From the NCBI GenBank assembly GCA_029204225.1, contig CM055104.1, positions 51,452,294-51,516,293 of the forward strand: a DNA stretch of 64,000 bases, in the 5' to 3' direction. The notes beneath the pieces are model-generated. The model searched no databases and was not told the DNA's origin. It worked only from the letters and a program-made list of their open reading frames with translations. The stretch comes from Diphasiastrum complanatum (lineage: Eukaryota > Streptophyta > Lycopodiopsida > Lycopodiales > Lycopodiaceae). A program made the translations under genes and the position numbers. Shown one piece after another: positions 22,216-34,369 of this stretch (positions are counted from its first letter, which is position 1; each line of letters opens with the position of its first letter).

Positions 22216-22713
22216 CTTTGGTATCCCTTTCAGGGATGATTGACCGTTTTGACCAGGTCAAAATGATCAATTGCGCTAAAAGTTATATCAAAGTTGATCA
22301 TTTTTTTTTACTTGCTATAATTTTATAATCGTAAGTCAAAATTAAATCTTCTAGCATTAGAGAAACTTAGAGCCCAATGAGGGCCTTTGAATAAGAAGCT
22401 TTTTTATTTATTTATTTTTCTTATTTTCGTTGTCATGTGGACCAATTGAAACCATAGCTTCAGGGTTCTACCAAACGTAGAATTTTTCAAATATAAATAA
22501 AATAAAAACTTTTTAAATATATTGCTGTTTCGTCGGGCAACATGTGAAAATGCTATTGGTTGATGAGGCCTGCCCTTCCAGCTCATCATTGCTCGAAAAG
22601 ACCCAAAAATATTGAAAATGAATATGACAGATGGTTGAGATGAGAAAATCGATGTACCATAAATGTATATGCATTGTCAAATCATGGTTAACAGGGTTAA
22701 CCAGAGTTAATTT

Positions 22714-24201
22714 GTGGCGCCAAATAGATCAGTGTTTCAAATTTTTGCCACCACTTTTTCTCAGATTCATGACTTTTTGTCTACGCAAATTTTTAGATTC
22801 ATAGTTCATTGTTTTAGATTTTTGCATGCAAATTACGAATGGCGCCATAGAAAAAGCCATGCTCAATCGACTCTGTGTTTCTATTCTACGAGACAGATGA
22901 TAATGGATTATGGGTGCCAAGAAAATATTCAAAAAACTGTTGGGTTTTTATGCATCCATCATCAAGAGGAGTATTTCGAAAAAGGAAAAGGTCAAAACTA
23001 TCATTTTGATCTTATTGGAAGGCCAGAATTTTGGATTTCAGAACATCATCAAGAGGAAAATCTATTTCTGAAATTCTAGTCCAACATGTATATATGCATT
23101 CAGAGATAGATGTGCAAGGATTCAACCGTCAAGATCATAAAAAAAACAACAATGAGTATTGATATTTTTGATAATTTGATTTTTGTCATTTATAAACATC
23201 TAATAGTAAACTTGCCAATCTGATCATTTTTCTCTTGCAGATTTGTATCCATCCAACATAAATGAATGGGAACCAAGTGGATCTTTAGCAGGTGTGTTAG
23301 ATGTTATTCACACTGATATTGGACATCTACAATATCAAAGTAGGACTGAAAAAGATCTAGCTGATAGTGAGATCTTTTTTTATGATTCAATGTACATTCT
23401 TGATACAAAAGAAAATTTTGGACAAATAGTACCAATTCCATTACCTAGTTTTGAAAGTGATGAATGGATTGCACCAGATGCTATAGTTTCAGAATCATTT
23501 CGTTGCAAGATATATAATGATGTAAAAAATTCATTAAAAATGAGCACGAGATAAAAAATAGTCAGATTGAGTTGGTTTATTTTCTTGAATATCTTTGTGG
23601 ATTTCTTTTCAAGTGTCAATGTACACAAAACCCTAATGATGTTTGTATGCAAAAATTTATCAGATAGTTTATTATCTGAACTTATGGATGAAGGCTGGGA
23701 CAAAAGATCAGATGGAGAAATAGAATGCAGAATTGAAATGTCTTCCATGTGCTTCCATTATCAAATTGAAAAACAAATGTTGAGCTTATGCTTCCATTAT
23801 CAAAGATGGAAAAAAAATAAAGGTAAATGAGTGCCACTCGATCAAGACTTGGAAGAGAGTGGACATTCAGAACAAAAAAATATTGAAATTATATACAATG
23901 ATGTCGTTTTGACATGTGTTGAGGTAGAAGAAGATTGGAGTCTAAACTACATCCGACGGGAACTATTGCTCCTACAAGATGATGTACTTTCAGACTTCAG
24001 ATTCATTTTCAATGGTAAATTCGTAAGTAACTGTAAATATTCGATCTTTTATGAATAGTTTCAATCAAAACTTTCTAATACAATCTCTGTACTAATTCTA
24101 ACTAACTTTGTATCAGTTTTATGTAGATACATAAAAGACATGAGCTCGAGATCAAATGCAGAGATATTGGCGAAGCAATCCAACTTATGGAAGAACATTG
24201 A
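22714..24201 (+). pseudogene. Multi-exon gene remnant, plus strand, unit 1
   Basis: Non-transposon coding blocks appear with splice sites. One exon follows TTTTTCTCTTGCAG (ends 23240) and runs to 23552. Another ends 24022 at a consensus donor (GTAAGT), and the terminal exon (24127-24201) follows TTTTATGTAG and ends at TGA. The last two join in phase. Their product (VEVEEDWSLNYIRRELL, FRFIFNGKF, KRHELEIKC) has the strand-helix-strand look of a beta-grasp (ubiquitin-like) domain; that fold call is inference. Stops between 23553 and 23860 break the frame. The family is not recognised. Confidence 0.5.
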
Positions 24202-24389
24202 GATTCACTATCAGCAAATACATGCCAATCGTCATGTCTTTTTATCAATATTGCAATCAAGTATTACACTATATGGACATAACCTGATTGTAAGAATCTA
24301 TATTGATATCAATAAAAAAAACCCATAAATGGATTGTTTACATGTAAAATGATTGTATTTTTTTTTTTTGATGTCTCTCTATTTACAAA

Positions 24390-25500
24390 TAGATCTCTAT
24401 TCAATCAATTTTTATATATTTTCTTTACGAGTATTAGGAACTAATAAGGCAACAACTCCTTCTATAATCTTGTCTTCTATTGTTTCGGGAAGGGCCTCAA
24501 TGCCTTTTAAGACAAGAGAAATATCTGCTATAAAATTGTCTTCCTCTGTATTAGGAAAGACTTTTATTCTTTTTGATTATATAAAATAAGATCTGCATCT
24601 TGAGCAACCTGAAAGGCTATTAAGGCAGAAGCAGCTTCCTTTTGCAGGCCCTCGATTGCAGGTGCAACGCTTACACCGTACTGGGCATAGGTTTCTGATC
24701 AACTCTTGTCGAAATCTATATACATCATCAGGAGTATACGGCTCAAGAGTGAACTGTCATCACAAAACATGAGAATCAACAAATTACAAACAATGATAGT
24801 AAAAAAATATGAATCAGAATGAAAGGAACTACAAATGAACATAATATTATCTTTTCAATATCTACATCTACTTGTAAATTATACCACTCAAAAAATAGTT
24901 TCTTATTGTACAGGACGAACCATGCACAACTAGAAGCATCTTTTTGTTGTACATATTACATATATAGAACGAAATTAGTAATATTATGATAGAAATTTTA
25001 TTTATGCTATGACGATACATTTGAATTAAAAAAGAAATACATGCATATCAGAAATAAATTGAATATACCTTGAGAGATCTAATGTTTATCTCTCCAATTG
25101 AAGTTGCAGTTGTCTATATTTCCTGAACGTCATCATGAAGTAGAAAATCAAATTCTCTATGTGTATTTGCAGCTGAGTTTAATTTTACACAGAAATTTTG
25201 ATACTCCCTCCTCATTTATCTTTACAAAAAGAATGTTCAGGCTCCAATGCCAACTGCAACAACCAAAATGCAAATATCGATAAATTCATATTTATGAAAA
25301 AATTTCTTACTTATTAAAGCAATGAAGCATGCAACAATCCAGATTAAGGCAACAAAAACAAAAAAACAATCCTTACTTATTTTCATATGGAATCAAATAG
25401 AATTTTGCCATAGGACTGCATTCGATAAAATAGACAGCCTTCTCAAAATTGGCTCACAAAAGCACTCAGTGTTAATGCACACAACAAATTTTGTGCATTG
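24390..25500 (-). pseudogene. Multi-exon gene remnant, minus strand, unit 1
   Basis: At least three exons are visible on the minus strand. One ends in a clean donor near 25069 (AAG then GTATATTC), with VKLNSAANTHREFDFLLHDD in its frame. One lies near 24935-24851 (FFEWYNLQVDVDIEK), where this copy has lost the GT donor. The terminal one runs from 24753, after TGATGACAG, to a TAA at 24564 (YTPDDVYRFRQELI). This copy also has a TAG in the first of these exons and an extra T that shifts the third; unit 2 is intact at those three places. The family is not recognised, and it is not a transposon protein I know. Confidence 0.5.
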
Positions 25501-25546
25501 CTTAGTTTGAAGATCAAGACATTCACGGATCTAGATTAAGAGTGGG

Positions 25547-26562
25547 TGTTGGATTTATTTTCTCTAGTCACCTAAATCCCATTTTTAATCTGCCTCCATT
25601 CAGGCTGCATATTTACTCGCGTTGTTGCACAGTCTGCATGTTCACATGCAAATTCTCACAGACGATGAAAAGACGAAAAGCAAAGGCTGACGTCACACCC
25701 TCTTCACGCTCATGCAGCTGCGCTAACAAACTAGACGACGATTGCAGCCACCCACAATCTCCTACAGACAACACATCCACCCTGTACTTTCTTCATCTGC
25801 ACACCTGTAACATTATGTATATATTGAATACCATTTGTGTATTCATTAACAAGAAAGAAGTTAGTAAGCGAGAGAGAACGAAGAAGAGAAGCTTATCAAA
25901 GATAGACAAAAGTAGATGCTTTGTGCATTGATTCTTTACAATGTCAGAAATAAGGATTCATTTTTTTACAGTTTGAATAAACTTCGTAGACACGCGATTT
26001 CGTCCGCTACTGTCTTGTGCTCTACCGCATTATTGACATGTATACTTGATATATATAATCTGATACGGTTCTTTGTTCTGCATTCAGATTTGTATTAATA
26101 TTGCTATGTTTATTGTTCATTCTGTCTGATCTTTCTAGTTGCTCTTTCTGGTAATAGACGACTAACATTTAGTCTTGTCTTTCGCGAATGTTTTCCAACT
26201 AATTATCAGTCGAGCACTGTTTAGCTCTTCGTGAATCATTCACGACACATCATTTGTCTAGTTATTCGCGAGAAATTATTCTTCTGGTGCTTCGTTTATT
26301 AATGTTTGGCTACGTAATCAAGAACGACCGTGATTTTCATCACTAACGTTCTGTTCGTTCTGATAGGCGTTGGCATTCTTTCGAAGAGAGTCACATAGCT
26401 TGTTCTGCTGCACACGAAAAATTTTTGTTTGAGTTCGTTTCTCATTCGTGTTTCAATTCTCGTTCATGTTCGTCTTACCCCTCTTAGCTAATTTTTTTTT
26501 TTTTGTTTCTAACATACGACATCTTTCTCAACTCTCACTACTCTCTCTCTCTCTCTCCAACA
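25547..26562 (+). repeat. Copia-L LTR, unit 1
   Basis: Begins TGTTGGA and ends TCCAACA, matching the solo LTR at 7589-8754. It contains a perfect TGACGTCA (25688-25695) and a (CT)n tail. No TGG primer site follows and the flanks do not match, so it is not a simple solo LTR. It separates the minus-strand gene remnant from a further gene fragment. Confidence 0.8.
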
Positions 26563-27012
26563 TCTTCACCCCTTCCTCCTCATGTTATTGGTCTAGCTCC
26601 TCAGCAGGTTTCATCACCAAAATTGTTGATTAACCAAGAGGAGCTAGACAAAATAACAGACAAATCTGTAAATATTGTTTTCACTTCTGTTTCTGCTCCT
26701 ATACATAATCTTCTTGTGAGAATTCCATACAATCCAGCCTAGGTTTATTTTGATTATGACGAATATAATCAATACGAGGCCTACCTAGCTAATAAAATTG
26801 ATCTTCTCGGCAACTTTTTTGATTTTTTTTCTTCCAGATACACGTAGAAGCTTTAAATTAGGTCCCAAATTTTGTGTTGAGCTGAAAGATAAAACCTCAA
26901 AAATTTCAGATGTAATAGTAGAAGCCGGAGTTTCTTTTTTGCAGAATAGTATTAGTTTCGATTCCCATCATGGTACAATTTTTGTTGTTAGTCCATTTTT
27001 CATGGGAGTGGT
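26563..27012 (+). pseudogene. Gene fragment following the LTR, unit 1
   Basis: A frame with VSSPKLLINQEELDKITDKS and an acidic DYDEYNQYEAYLANKI segment is broken by a TAG. After a likely acceptor (TTTTTTTCTTCCAG near 26838) a second block reads KLGPKFCVELKDK and VIVEAGVSFLQNS. No transposon motif is seen; it may be a third piece of a captured gene or the internal part of a copia-L variant. Confidence 0.35.
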
Positions 27013-27014
27013 AA

Positions 27015-28352
27015 AGACGACGCTAAGCTTACTTCCTTGTTGAGAACCTTGTCCCTGATGTAGTGATATATGATTTCAATGCTCCTAGAGTGAAATCTAG
27101 GGTTGGCCGATAAGGCAATAGCACTCTGATTATCACAAAATAAAACTGTAGGGCTATACTGATTTAGATTAACATCAGACAATAAATTTCTCTACCAGAA
27201 CGCTTCCTTGATAGATTGAGAAGCAACAATGTATTCTGCTTCTATAGAAGAAAGTGCGATAGAAGTTTGCTTACGACTGTTCCATGAGATAGGACCGTCT
27301 TTGAAGAAGAATGTAAATCCAGATATGGATTTACTATTGTCTACATCTCCTCCCCAGCTTGCATCAGAATAACCACTAAGCTGATGAAGATTGTCATTGC
27401 TGACATCTCCATAGTAGATGCACCAGTCCATGGTAGCTTGAATATATCTCATGACTCGTATGAGAGCCTTCCAATGGGTAATGCCAGGACTAGCCATGTA
27501 TTGGTTGAGTGAGCTTACAACAAAGAGATATCAGGTCTTGTACAGACCATTGCGTACATGAGAGATCCTAGTATTGATCGATAGACATTGGTCCTTTGAC
27601 AGATGCAGGCTTGGATCCACTGGTGAGTGAGCTAATTTATAGTTCATCAAATTGTATCTGTTAAGAACACTATGAAGATACCTTTGTTGAGTAATGTAAA
27701 TCAGTCGATTTGTTTTGTCTCTATGGATTTGAATTCCTAGACAAAAGTGAGCTTCATTCAGATTAGTCATGTCGAACTCTGAAAACAACATATGCTTTGA
27801 ATCCTTGACCATATTGGTATTGTTGTTGAAGAACAACATATCATTCACATATAAGGTGATGATAATGAAAGATTGTTGTGCTGACTTGGAATAGACATTG
27901 CAATCAATAGTGCTTGGTTTGAATCCTTGTTTGATGAGGAATGTGTTGATCCTCTGAAACCAAGCTCTGGCAGACTGTTTCAAGCTGTACAGTGCTTTGT
28001 GGAGTTTACAGACATGATTTTTCATACCTTCCAAAATGTATCCTTCGGACTGGATCATGTAGATATCTTCTTGTATCATTCCATTCAGATAGGCTATTTG
28101 TACATCGAGTTGATGCACTTCAAGATCAGCAACTATAGCATAAGAAAAGAGCATTCGGATCGAAAAATGTTTGACGATTGGACTAAAAGTCTCACTGTAG
28201 TCGACATTCGAGATCTGGGTGAAACCTCATGCTACCAATCTTGCCTTTCTTCAGTCAATTGTTCCGTTAGCATTGTATTTGGTCTTAAAGATCCATTTGC
28301 AATCAATGATATTGCGGCCAATAGGAGCTTCGACTAATGACCATGTCTGGTT
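27015..28352 (-). pseudogene. Copia-L RT and RNase H fragment, unit 1
   Basis: On the minus strand the frame contains copia RT motifs (HQLDVQIAYLNG, LHKALYSLKQSARAWFQR), then RNase H (SGYSDASWGGD, SSIEAEY, FCDNQSAIALS). The catalytic YVDD box reads YVND (LYVNDML), which should abolish activity; the same change is in unit 2. Stops interrupt it near 27530 and 28240. It is cut at 27015 before the usual DIFTK end. Integrase and gag are absent. Confidence 0.9.
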
Positions 28353-29110
28353 CTTGATCAAAACGAAGCGCCAGAAGAATAATTTGTCACGAATAGCTAG
28401 ACAAATTATGTATTACGAATGATTCGCGAAGAGCTAGACAGTGCCCAATTGATAATTAGTCGCGAAACATTTGCGAAAGACAAGACTAAATGTTAGTCGT
28501 CTATTACCAAAAGGAGCAACTAGAAAGATCAGACAGAATGAATAATAAGCATAGCAATATTAACACAAATCTGAATGCAGAACAAAGAATTGTATCAGAT
28601 TAAGTATATCAAGTATACATGTCAATAATGCGGTAGAGCACAAGACAATAGCGGACGAAACCACATGCCCTAGGAAGCTTATTCAAACTGTAAAGGAATG
28701 AAAGCTTATTGTTGACAAATCAAAGAATCAATGCACAAAACATCTACTTTAGTCTATTTCTGATAAGCTTTTCTTTTTCGTTCTCTCTCGCTTACTAACG
28801 TTTTTCTTGTTAATGAATACGCAAATGGTATTCAATAGATGCATAATGTTACAGGTGTGTAGATGAAAAAAGTATAGAGTGATGTGCTGTCTGTAGGAGA
28901 TCGTGGGTGGCTGCAGTCGTCGTCCAGTTTGTTAACGCAGCTGCATGAGCATGAAGAGGGTGTGACGTCAGCCTTTGCTTTTCGTCTTTCATCGCCTGTA
29001 AGAATTTGCATGTGAATATCCAGACTACGCGACAATGCGAGTAAATATGCAGCATAAATGGAGGTAGATTAAAAATGAGATTTAGGTGACTAGAGGAAAG
29101 AAATCCAATA
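28353..29110 (-). repeat. Truncated inverted copia-L LTR, unit 1
   Basis: Inverse copy of the copia-L LTR, starting TATTGGATTT at 29110 on the minus strand. It is truncated after TTCTGGCGCTTCGTTT, where it fuses directly to the RT fragment. It includes TGACGTCA at 28963-28970. With 25547-26562 it makes an inverted LTR pair inside the unit. Confidence 0.85.
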
Positions 29111-29244
29111 GAAGATACTCGATCTGAGTCAGATTCTCCAGCATCTGACTCAAAGCTCAAGAAGACACGAGGTCTCTTGGCCGGGATACATCTAGGAGGA
29201 AGGGAAGCAGTTGGCATTCGAGATCCAGCCTTCTTGGGGACAAG

Positions 29245-29436
29245 CTATTTTTTCTTCCTCCTAGAAGTAGTACGCAAGTCGGTTGTATCTAGAGGCAGGT
29301 CTCTCGAGGTGCTGACATTATCAACATGCAGACCAGAATATCTGTCCCGAAGCCTTTTGAGAATGACGAAATCCTTTGGCATGATGGTGACATGCTTACC
29401 ATGCACTACCAAAAGCCAAGTATAGGACAAAATCTT
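29245..29436 (-). pseudogene. Histone H3-like C-terminal exon, unit 1
   Basis: A 63-codon frame begins after a plausible acceptor (GGGTGTTGTAG) and ends at TAG. It contains VVHGKHVTIMPKDFVILKRL, which lines up with the end of histone H3 (IHAKRVTIMPKD.QLARRIRG): Thr, Leu and His in the loop, then an exact VTIMPKD. Instead of stopping after the last helix it goes on for about 30 residues to a basic tail (TTSRRKKK). No earlier H3 exons are found, so it is a fragment. Below 29245 the frame continues past the stop (LVPKKAGSR) but that part is shared with no family I know. Confidence 0.5.
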
Positions 29437-30065
29437 CTACAACACCCTAAAATGGCTCAATTATTAAGTTATAGTTACATGATTTTTTATATATATTTTG
29501 TTATGATTTACGTTAGTTATAATTTTATTTAGTTTTCATATTTTTTTGAATTTTCAATTTTGGTTAGCTTTGGTATCCCTTTCAGGGATGATTGACCGTT
29601 TTGACCAAGTCAAAATGATCAATTGCACTAAAAGTTATATCAAAGTTGATCAAATTTTTTTACTTGTTATAATTTTATAATCGTAAGTCAGAACTAAATC
29701 ATCTAGCATTAGAGAAACTTAGAGCCCAATGAAGGCCTTTGAAAAAGATGCTTTTTTATTTATTTATTTTTCTTATTTTTGTTGTCATGTGGACCAATTG
29801 AAACCTTAGCTTTGGGATTCTACGTAACGTAGAATTTTTCAAATATAAATAAAATAAAAACTTTTTAAATATATTGCTGTTTCGTCGGGCAACATGTGAA
29901 AATGCTATTGGTTGATGAGGCCTGCCCTTCTAGCTCATCATTGCTCGAAGAGACCCAAAAATATTGAAAATGAATATGACAGATGGTTGAGATGAGAAAA
30001 TTGATGTACCATTAATGTATATGCATTGTCAAATCATGGTTAACAGGGTTAACCAGAGTTAATTT

Positions 30066-31559
30066 GTGGCGCCAAATAGATCAGTGTTTCAAATTTTTGT
30101 CACCACTTTTTTTCAGATTCATGGCTTTTTGTCTACGCAAATTTTTAGATTCATAGTTCATTGTTTTAGATTTTTGCATGCAAATTACGAATGGTGCCAT
30201 AAAAAAAGCCATGCTCCTCAATCGACTCTGTGTTTCTATTCTACGAGACAGATGATAATGGATTATGGGTGCCAAGAAAATATTCAAAAAACACTTGGGT
30301 TTTGATGCATCCATCATTAAGAGGAATATTTCGAAAAAGGAAAAGGTCAAAACTATCATTTTGATCTTATTTGAAGGCCAGAATTTTGGATTTCAGAACA
30401 TCATCAAGAGGAAAATCTATTTCTGAAATTCTAGTCCAACATGTATATATGCATTCAGAGATAAATGTGCAAGGATTCAACCGTCAAAATAAAAAAAAAA
30501 AATAACAGTGAGTATTGATATTTTTGATAAGTTGATTTTTGTCATTCATAAACATCTAATAGTAAACTTGCCAATCTGATCATTTTTCTCTTGCAGATTT
30601 ATATCCATCCAACATAAATGAATGGGAACCAAGTGGATCTTTAGCAAGTGTGTTAGATGTTATTCACATTGATATTGGACATCTGCAATATCGAAGTAGG
30701 ACTGAAAAAGATCTAGCTGATAGTGAGATCTTTTTTTATGAATCAATGTACATTCTTGATATAAAAGAAAATTTTGGACAAATAGTACCAATTCCATTAC
30801 CTAGTTTTGAAAGTGATGAATGGATTGCACCAGATACTATAGTTTCAGAATCATTTCGTTGCAAGATATATAATGATGTAAAAAATTCATTAAAAATGAG
30901 CACGAGATAAAAAATAGTCAGATTGAGTTGGTTTATTTTCTTGAATATATTTGTGGATTTCTTTTCAAGTGTCAATGTACACAAAACCCCAATGATGTTT
31001 GTATGCAAAAATTTATCAGATAGTTTATTATCTGAACTTATGGATGAAGGCTAGGACAAAAGATCAGATGGAGAAATAGAATGCAGAATTAAAATGTCTT
31101 CCATGTGCTTCCATTATCAAATTGAAAAACAAATGTTGAGCTTATGCTTCCATTATCAAAGATGAAAAAGAAATAAAGGTAAATGAGTGCCACTCGATCA
31201 AGACTTGGAAGCCAGTGGACATTCATAACAAAAAAATATTGAAAATATATATACAATGATGTCGTTTTGACATGTGTTGAGGTGGAAGAAGATTGGAGTC
31301 TAAACTACATCTGGCGGGAACTATTGCTCCTACAAGTTGATGTACTTTCAGACTTCAGATTCATTTCCAATAGTAAATTCGTAAGTAACTGTAAATATTC
31401 GATCTTTTATGAATAGTTTCAATCAAAACGTTCTAATACAATCTCTGTACTAATTCTAACTAGCTTTGTATTAGTTTTATGTAGGTACATAAAAGACATG
31501 AGCTCGAGATCAAATGCAGAGATATTGACGAAACAATCCAACTTATGGAAGAACATTGA
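30066..31559 (+). pseudogene. Multi-exon gene remnant, plus strand, unit 2
   Basis: Counterpart of 22714-24201. The exon after TTTCTCTTGCAG starts at 30597, the beta-grasp-like exon ends at 31380 with the same GTAAGT donor, and the terminal exon is 31485-31559. This copy has a TAG where unit 1 has Trp (near 31054). Confidence 0.5.
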
Positions 31560-31744
31560 GATTCACTATCAGCAAATACATGCCAATCGTCATGTCTTTT
31601 TATCAGTATTGCATTCAAGTATTACACTATATGGACACAACCTGATTGTAAGAATCTATATTGATATCAATAAAAAAAACCCATAAATGGGTTGTTTACA
31701 TGTAAAATGATTGTATTTTTTTTTGATGTCTCTCTATTTACAAA

Positions 31745-32855
31745 TAGATCTCTATTTAATCATTTTTTCTATATTTTCTTTACGAGTATTAGGAACTAAT
31801 AAGGCAACAACTCCTTCTATAATCTTGTCTTCTATTGTTTCGGGAAGGGCCTCAATGCCTTTTAAGACAAGAGGAATATCTGCTATAAAATTGTCTTCCT
31901 CTGTATTAGGAAAGACTTTTATTCTTTTTGATTATATAAAATAAGATCTGCATCTTGAGCAACCTGAAAGGCTGTTAAGGCAAAAGCAGCTTCCTTTTGG
32001 AGGCCCTCGATTGCAGGTGCAACGCTTACACCGTACTGGGCATAGGTTCTGATCAACTCTTGTCGAAATCTATATACATCATCAGGAGTATACGGCTCAA
32101 GAGTGAACTGTCATCACAACACATGAGAATCAGCAAATTACAAACAATGATAGTAAAAAAATATGAATCAGAATGAAAGGAACTACAAATGAACAGAATA
32201 TTACCTTTTCAATATCTACATCTACTTGTAAATTATACCACTCAAAAAATAGCTTCTTATTGTACAGGACGAACCATGCATAGCTAGAAACATCTTTTTG
32301 TTGTACACATTACATATATAGAACGAAAATTAGTAATATTATGATAGAAATTTTATTTATGCTATGACGATACATTTGAATTAAAAAAGAAATACATGCA
32401 TATCAGAAATAAATTGAATATACCTCGAGAGATCTAATGGTTATCTCTCCAATTGAAGTTGCAGTTGTCGATATTTCCTGAACGTCATCATGAAGTAGAA
32501 AATCAAATTCTCTATGTGTATTTGCAGCTGAGTTTAATTTTACACAGAAATTTTGATACTCCCTCCTTATTTATCTTTACAAAAAGAATGTTTAGGCTCC
32601 AATGCCAACTGCAACAACCAAAATGCAAATATCGATAAATTCATATTTATGAAAAAATTTCTTACTTATTAAAGCAATGAAGCATGCAACAATCCAGATT
32701 AAGACAACAAAAACAAAAAAACAATCCTTACTTATTTTCATATGGAATCAAATAGAATTTTGCCATAGGACTGCATTCGATAAAATAGACAGCCTTCTCA
32801 AAATTGGCTCACAAAAGCACTCAGTGTTAATGCACACAACAAATTTTGTGCATTG
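31745..32855 (-). pseudogene. Multi-exon gene remnant, minus strand, unit 2
   Basis: Counterpart of 25500-24390. Here the exon that carries a stop in unit 1 reads Ser, the GT donor near 32206 is intact, and the frame around 32048 is not shifted. It is the better-preserved copy of this gene remnant, though the terminal exon still ends at the same TAA. Confidence 0.5.
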
Positions 32856-32901
32856 CTTAGTTTGAAGATCAAGACATTCACGGATCTAGATTAAGAGCGG
32901 G

Positions 32902-33917
32902 TGTTGGATTTATTTTCTCTAGTCACCAAAATCCCATTTTTAATCTGCCTCCATTCAGGCTGCATATTTACTCGCGTTGTTGCACAGTCTGCATGTTCAC
33001 ATGCAAATTCTCACAGACGATGAAAAGACGAAAAGCAAAGGCTGACGTCACACCCTCTTCACGCTCATGCAGCTGCGCTAACAAACTAGACGACGATTGC
33101 AGCCACCCACAATCTCCTACAGACAACACATCCACCCTGTACTTTCTTCATATGCACACCTGTAACATTATGTATATATTGAATACCATTTGTGTATTCA
33201 TTAACAAGAAAGAAGTTAGTAAGCGAGAGAGAACGAAGAAGAGAAGCTTATCAAAGATAGACAAAAGTAGATGCTTTGTGCATTGATTCTTTAAAATGTC
33301 AGAAATAAGGATTCATTTTTTTACAGTTTGAATAAACTTCGTAGACACGCGATTTCGTCCGCTACTGTCTTGTGCTCTACCGCATTATTGACATGTATAC
33401 TTGATATATATAATCTGATACAGTTCTTTGTTCTGCATTCAGATTTGTATTAATATTGCTATGTTTATTGTTCATTCTGTCTGATCTTTCTAGTTGCTCT
33501 TTCTGGTAATAGACGACTAACATTTAGTCTTGTCTTTCGCGAATGTTTCTCAACTAATTATCAATCGAGCACTGTTTAGCTCTTCGCGAATCATTCACGA
33601 CACATCATTTGTCTAGCTATTCACGAGAAATTATTCTTCTGGTGCTTCGTTTATTAATGTTTGGCTACGTAATCAAGAACGACCGTGATTTCCATCACTA
33701 ACGTTCTGTTCGTTCTGATAGGCGTTGGCATTCTTTCGAAGAGAGTCACATAGCTTGTTCCGCTGCACACGAACAATTTTTGTTTGAGTTCGTTTCTCAT
33801 TCGTGTTTCAATTCTAGTTCATGTTCGTCTTACCCGTCTGAGCTAAATTTTTTTTTTTTTTGTTTCTAACATACGACACCTTTCTCAACTCTCACTACTC
33901 CCTCTCTCTCTCCAACA
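32902..33917 (+). repeat. Copia-L LTR, unit 2
   Basis: Same ends as in unit 1 (TGTTGGA, TCCAACA), TGACGTCA at 33043-33050. Confidence 0.8.
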
Positions 33918-34367
33918 TCTTCACCCCTTCCTCCTCATGTTATTGGTCCAGCTCCTCAGCAGGTTTCATCACCAAAACTGTTGATTAACCAAGAGGAGCT
34001 AGACAAAATAACAGACAAATCTGTAAATATTGTTTTCACTTCTGTTTCTGCTCCTATACATAATCTTTTTGTGAGAATTCCATACAATCCAACCTAGGTT
34101 TATTTTGATTATGACGAATATAATCAATACGAGGCCTACCTAGCTAATAAAATTGATCTTCTCGACAACTTTTTTGATTTTTTTTCTTCCAGATACACGT
34201 AGAAGCTTTAAATTAGGTCCCAAATTTTGTGTTGAGCTGAAAGATAAAATCTCAAAAATTTCAGATGTAATAGTAGAAGCCGGAGTTTCTTTTTTGCAGA
34301 ATAGTATTAGTTTCGATTCCCATCATGGTACAATTTTTGTTGTTAGTCCATTTTTCATGGGAGCGGT
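33918..34367 (+). pseudogene. Gene fragment following the LTR, unit 2
   Basis: Counterpart of 26563-27012 with the same TAG, showing that the stop predates the duplication. Confidence 0.35.
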
Positions 34368-34369
34368 AA

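Larger units (their letters stand above)
22216..29558. repeat. Unit 1 of a 7.35-kb tandem duplication
   Basis: The stretch is repeated directly at 29559-36913 with a constant offset of about 7352-7358 bases across every landmark I checked. It begins CTTTGGTATCCCTTTCAGGG and ends TTTTTTTGAATTTTCAAT. Divergence by eye is a few percent, with private stop codons and indels in each copy. The unit mixes gene fragments and copia pieces. Confidence 0.95.

Noticed and set aside
27927-28337. 136-codon plus-strand frame (and 35282-35692)
   Set aside because: Antisense shadow of the copia-L RT, which has clear motifs on the minus strand.
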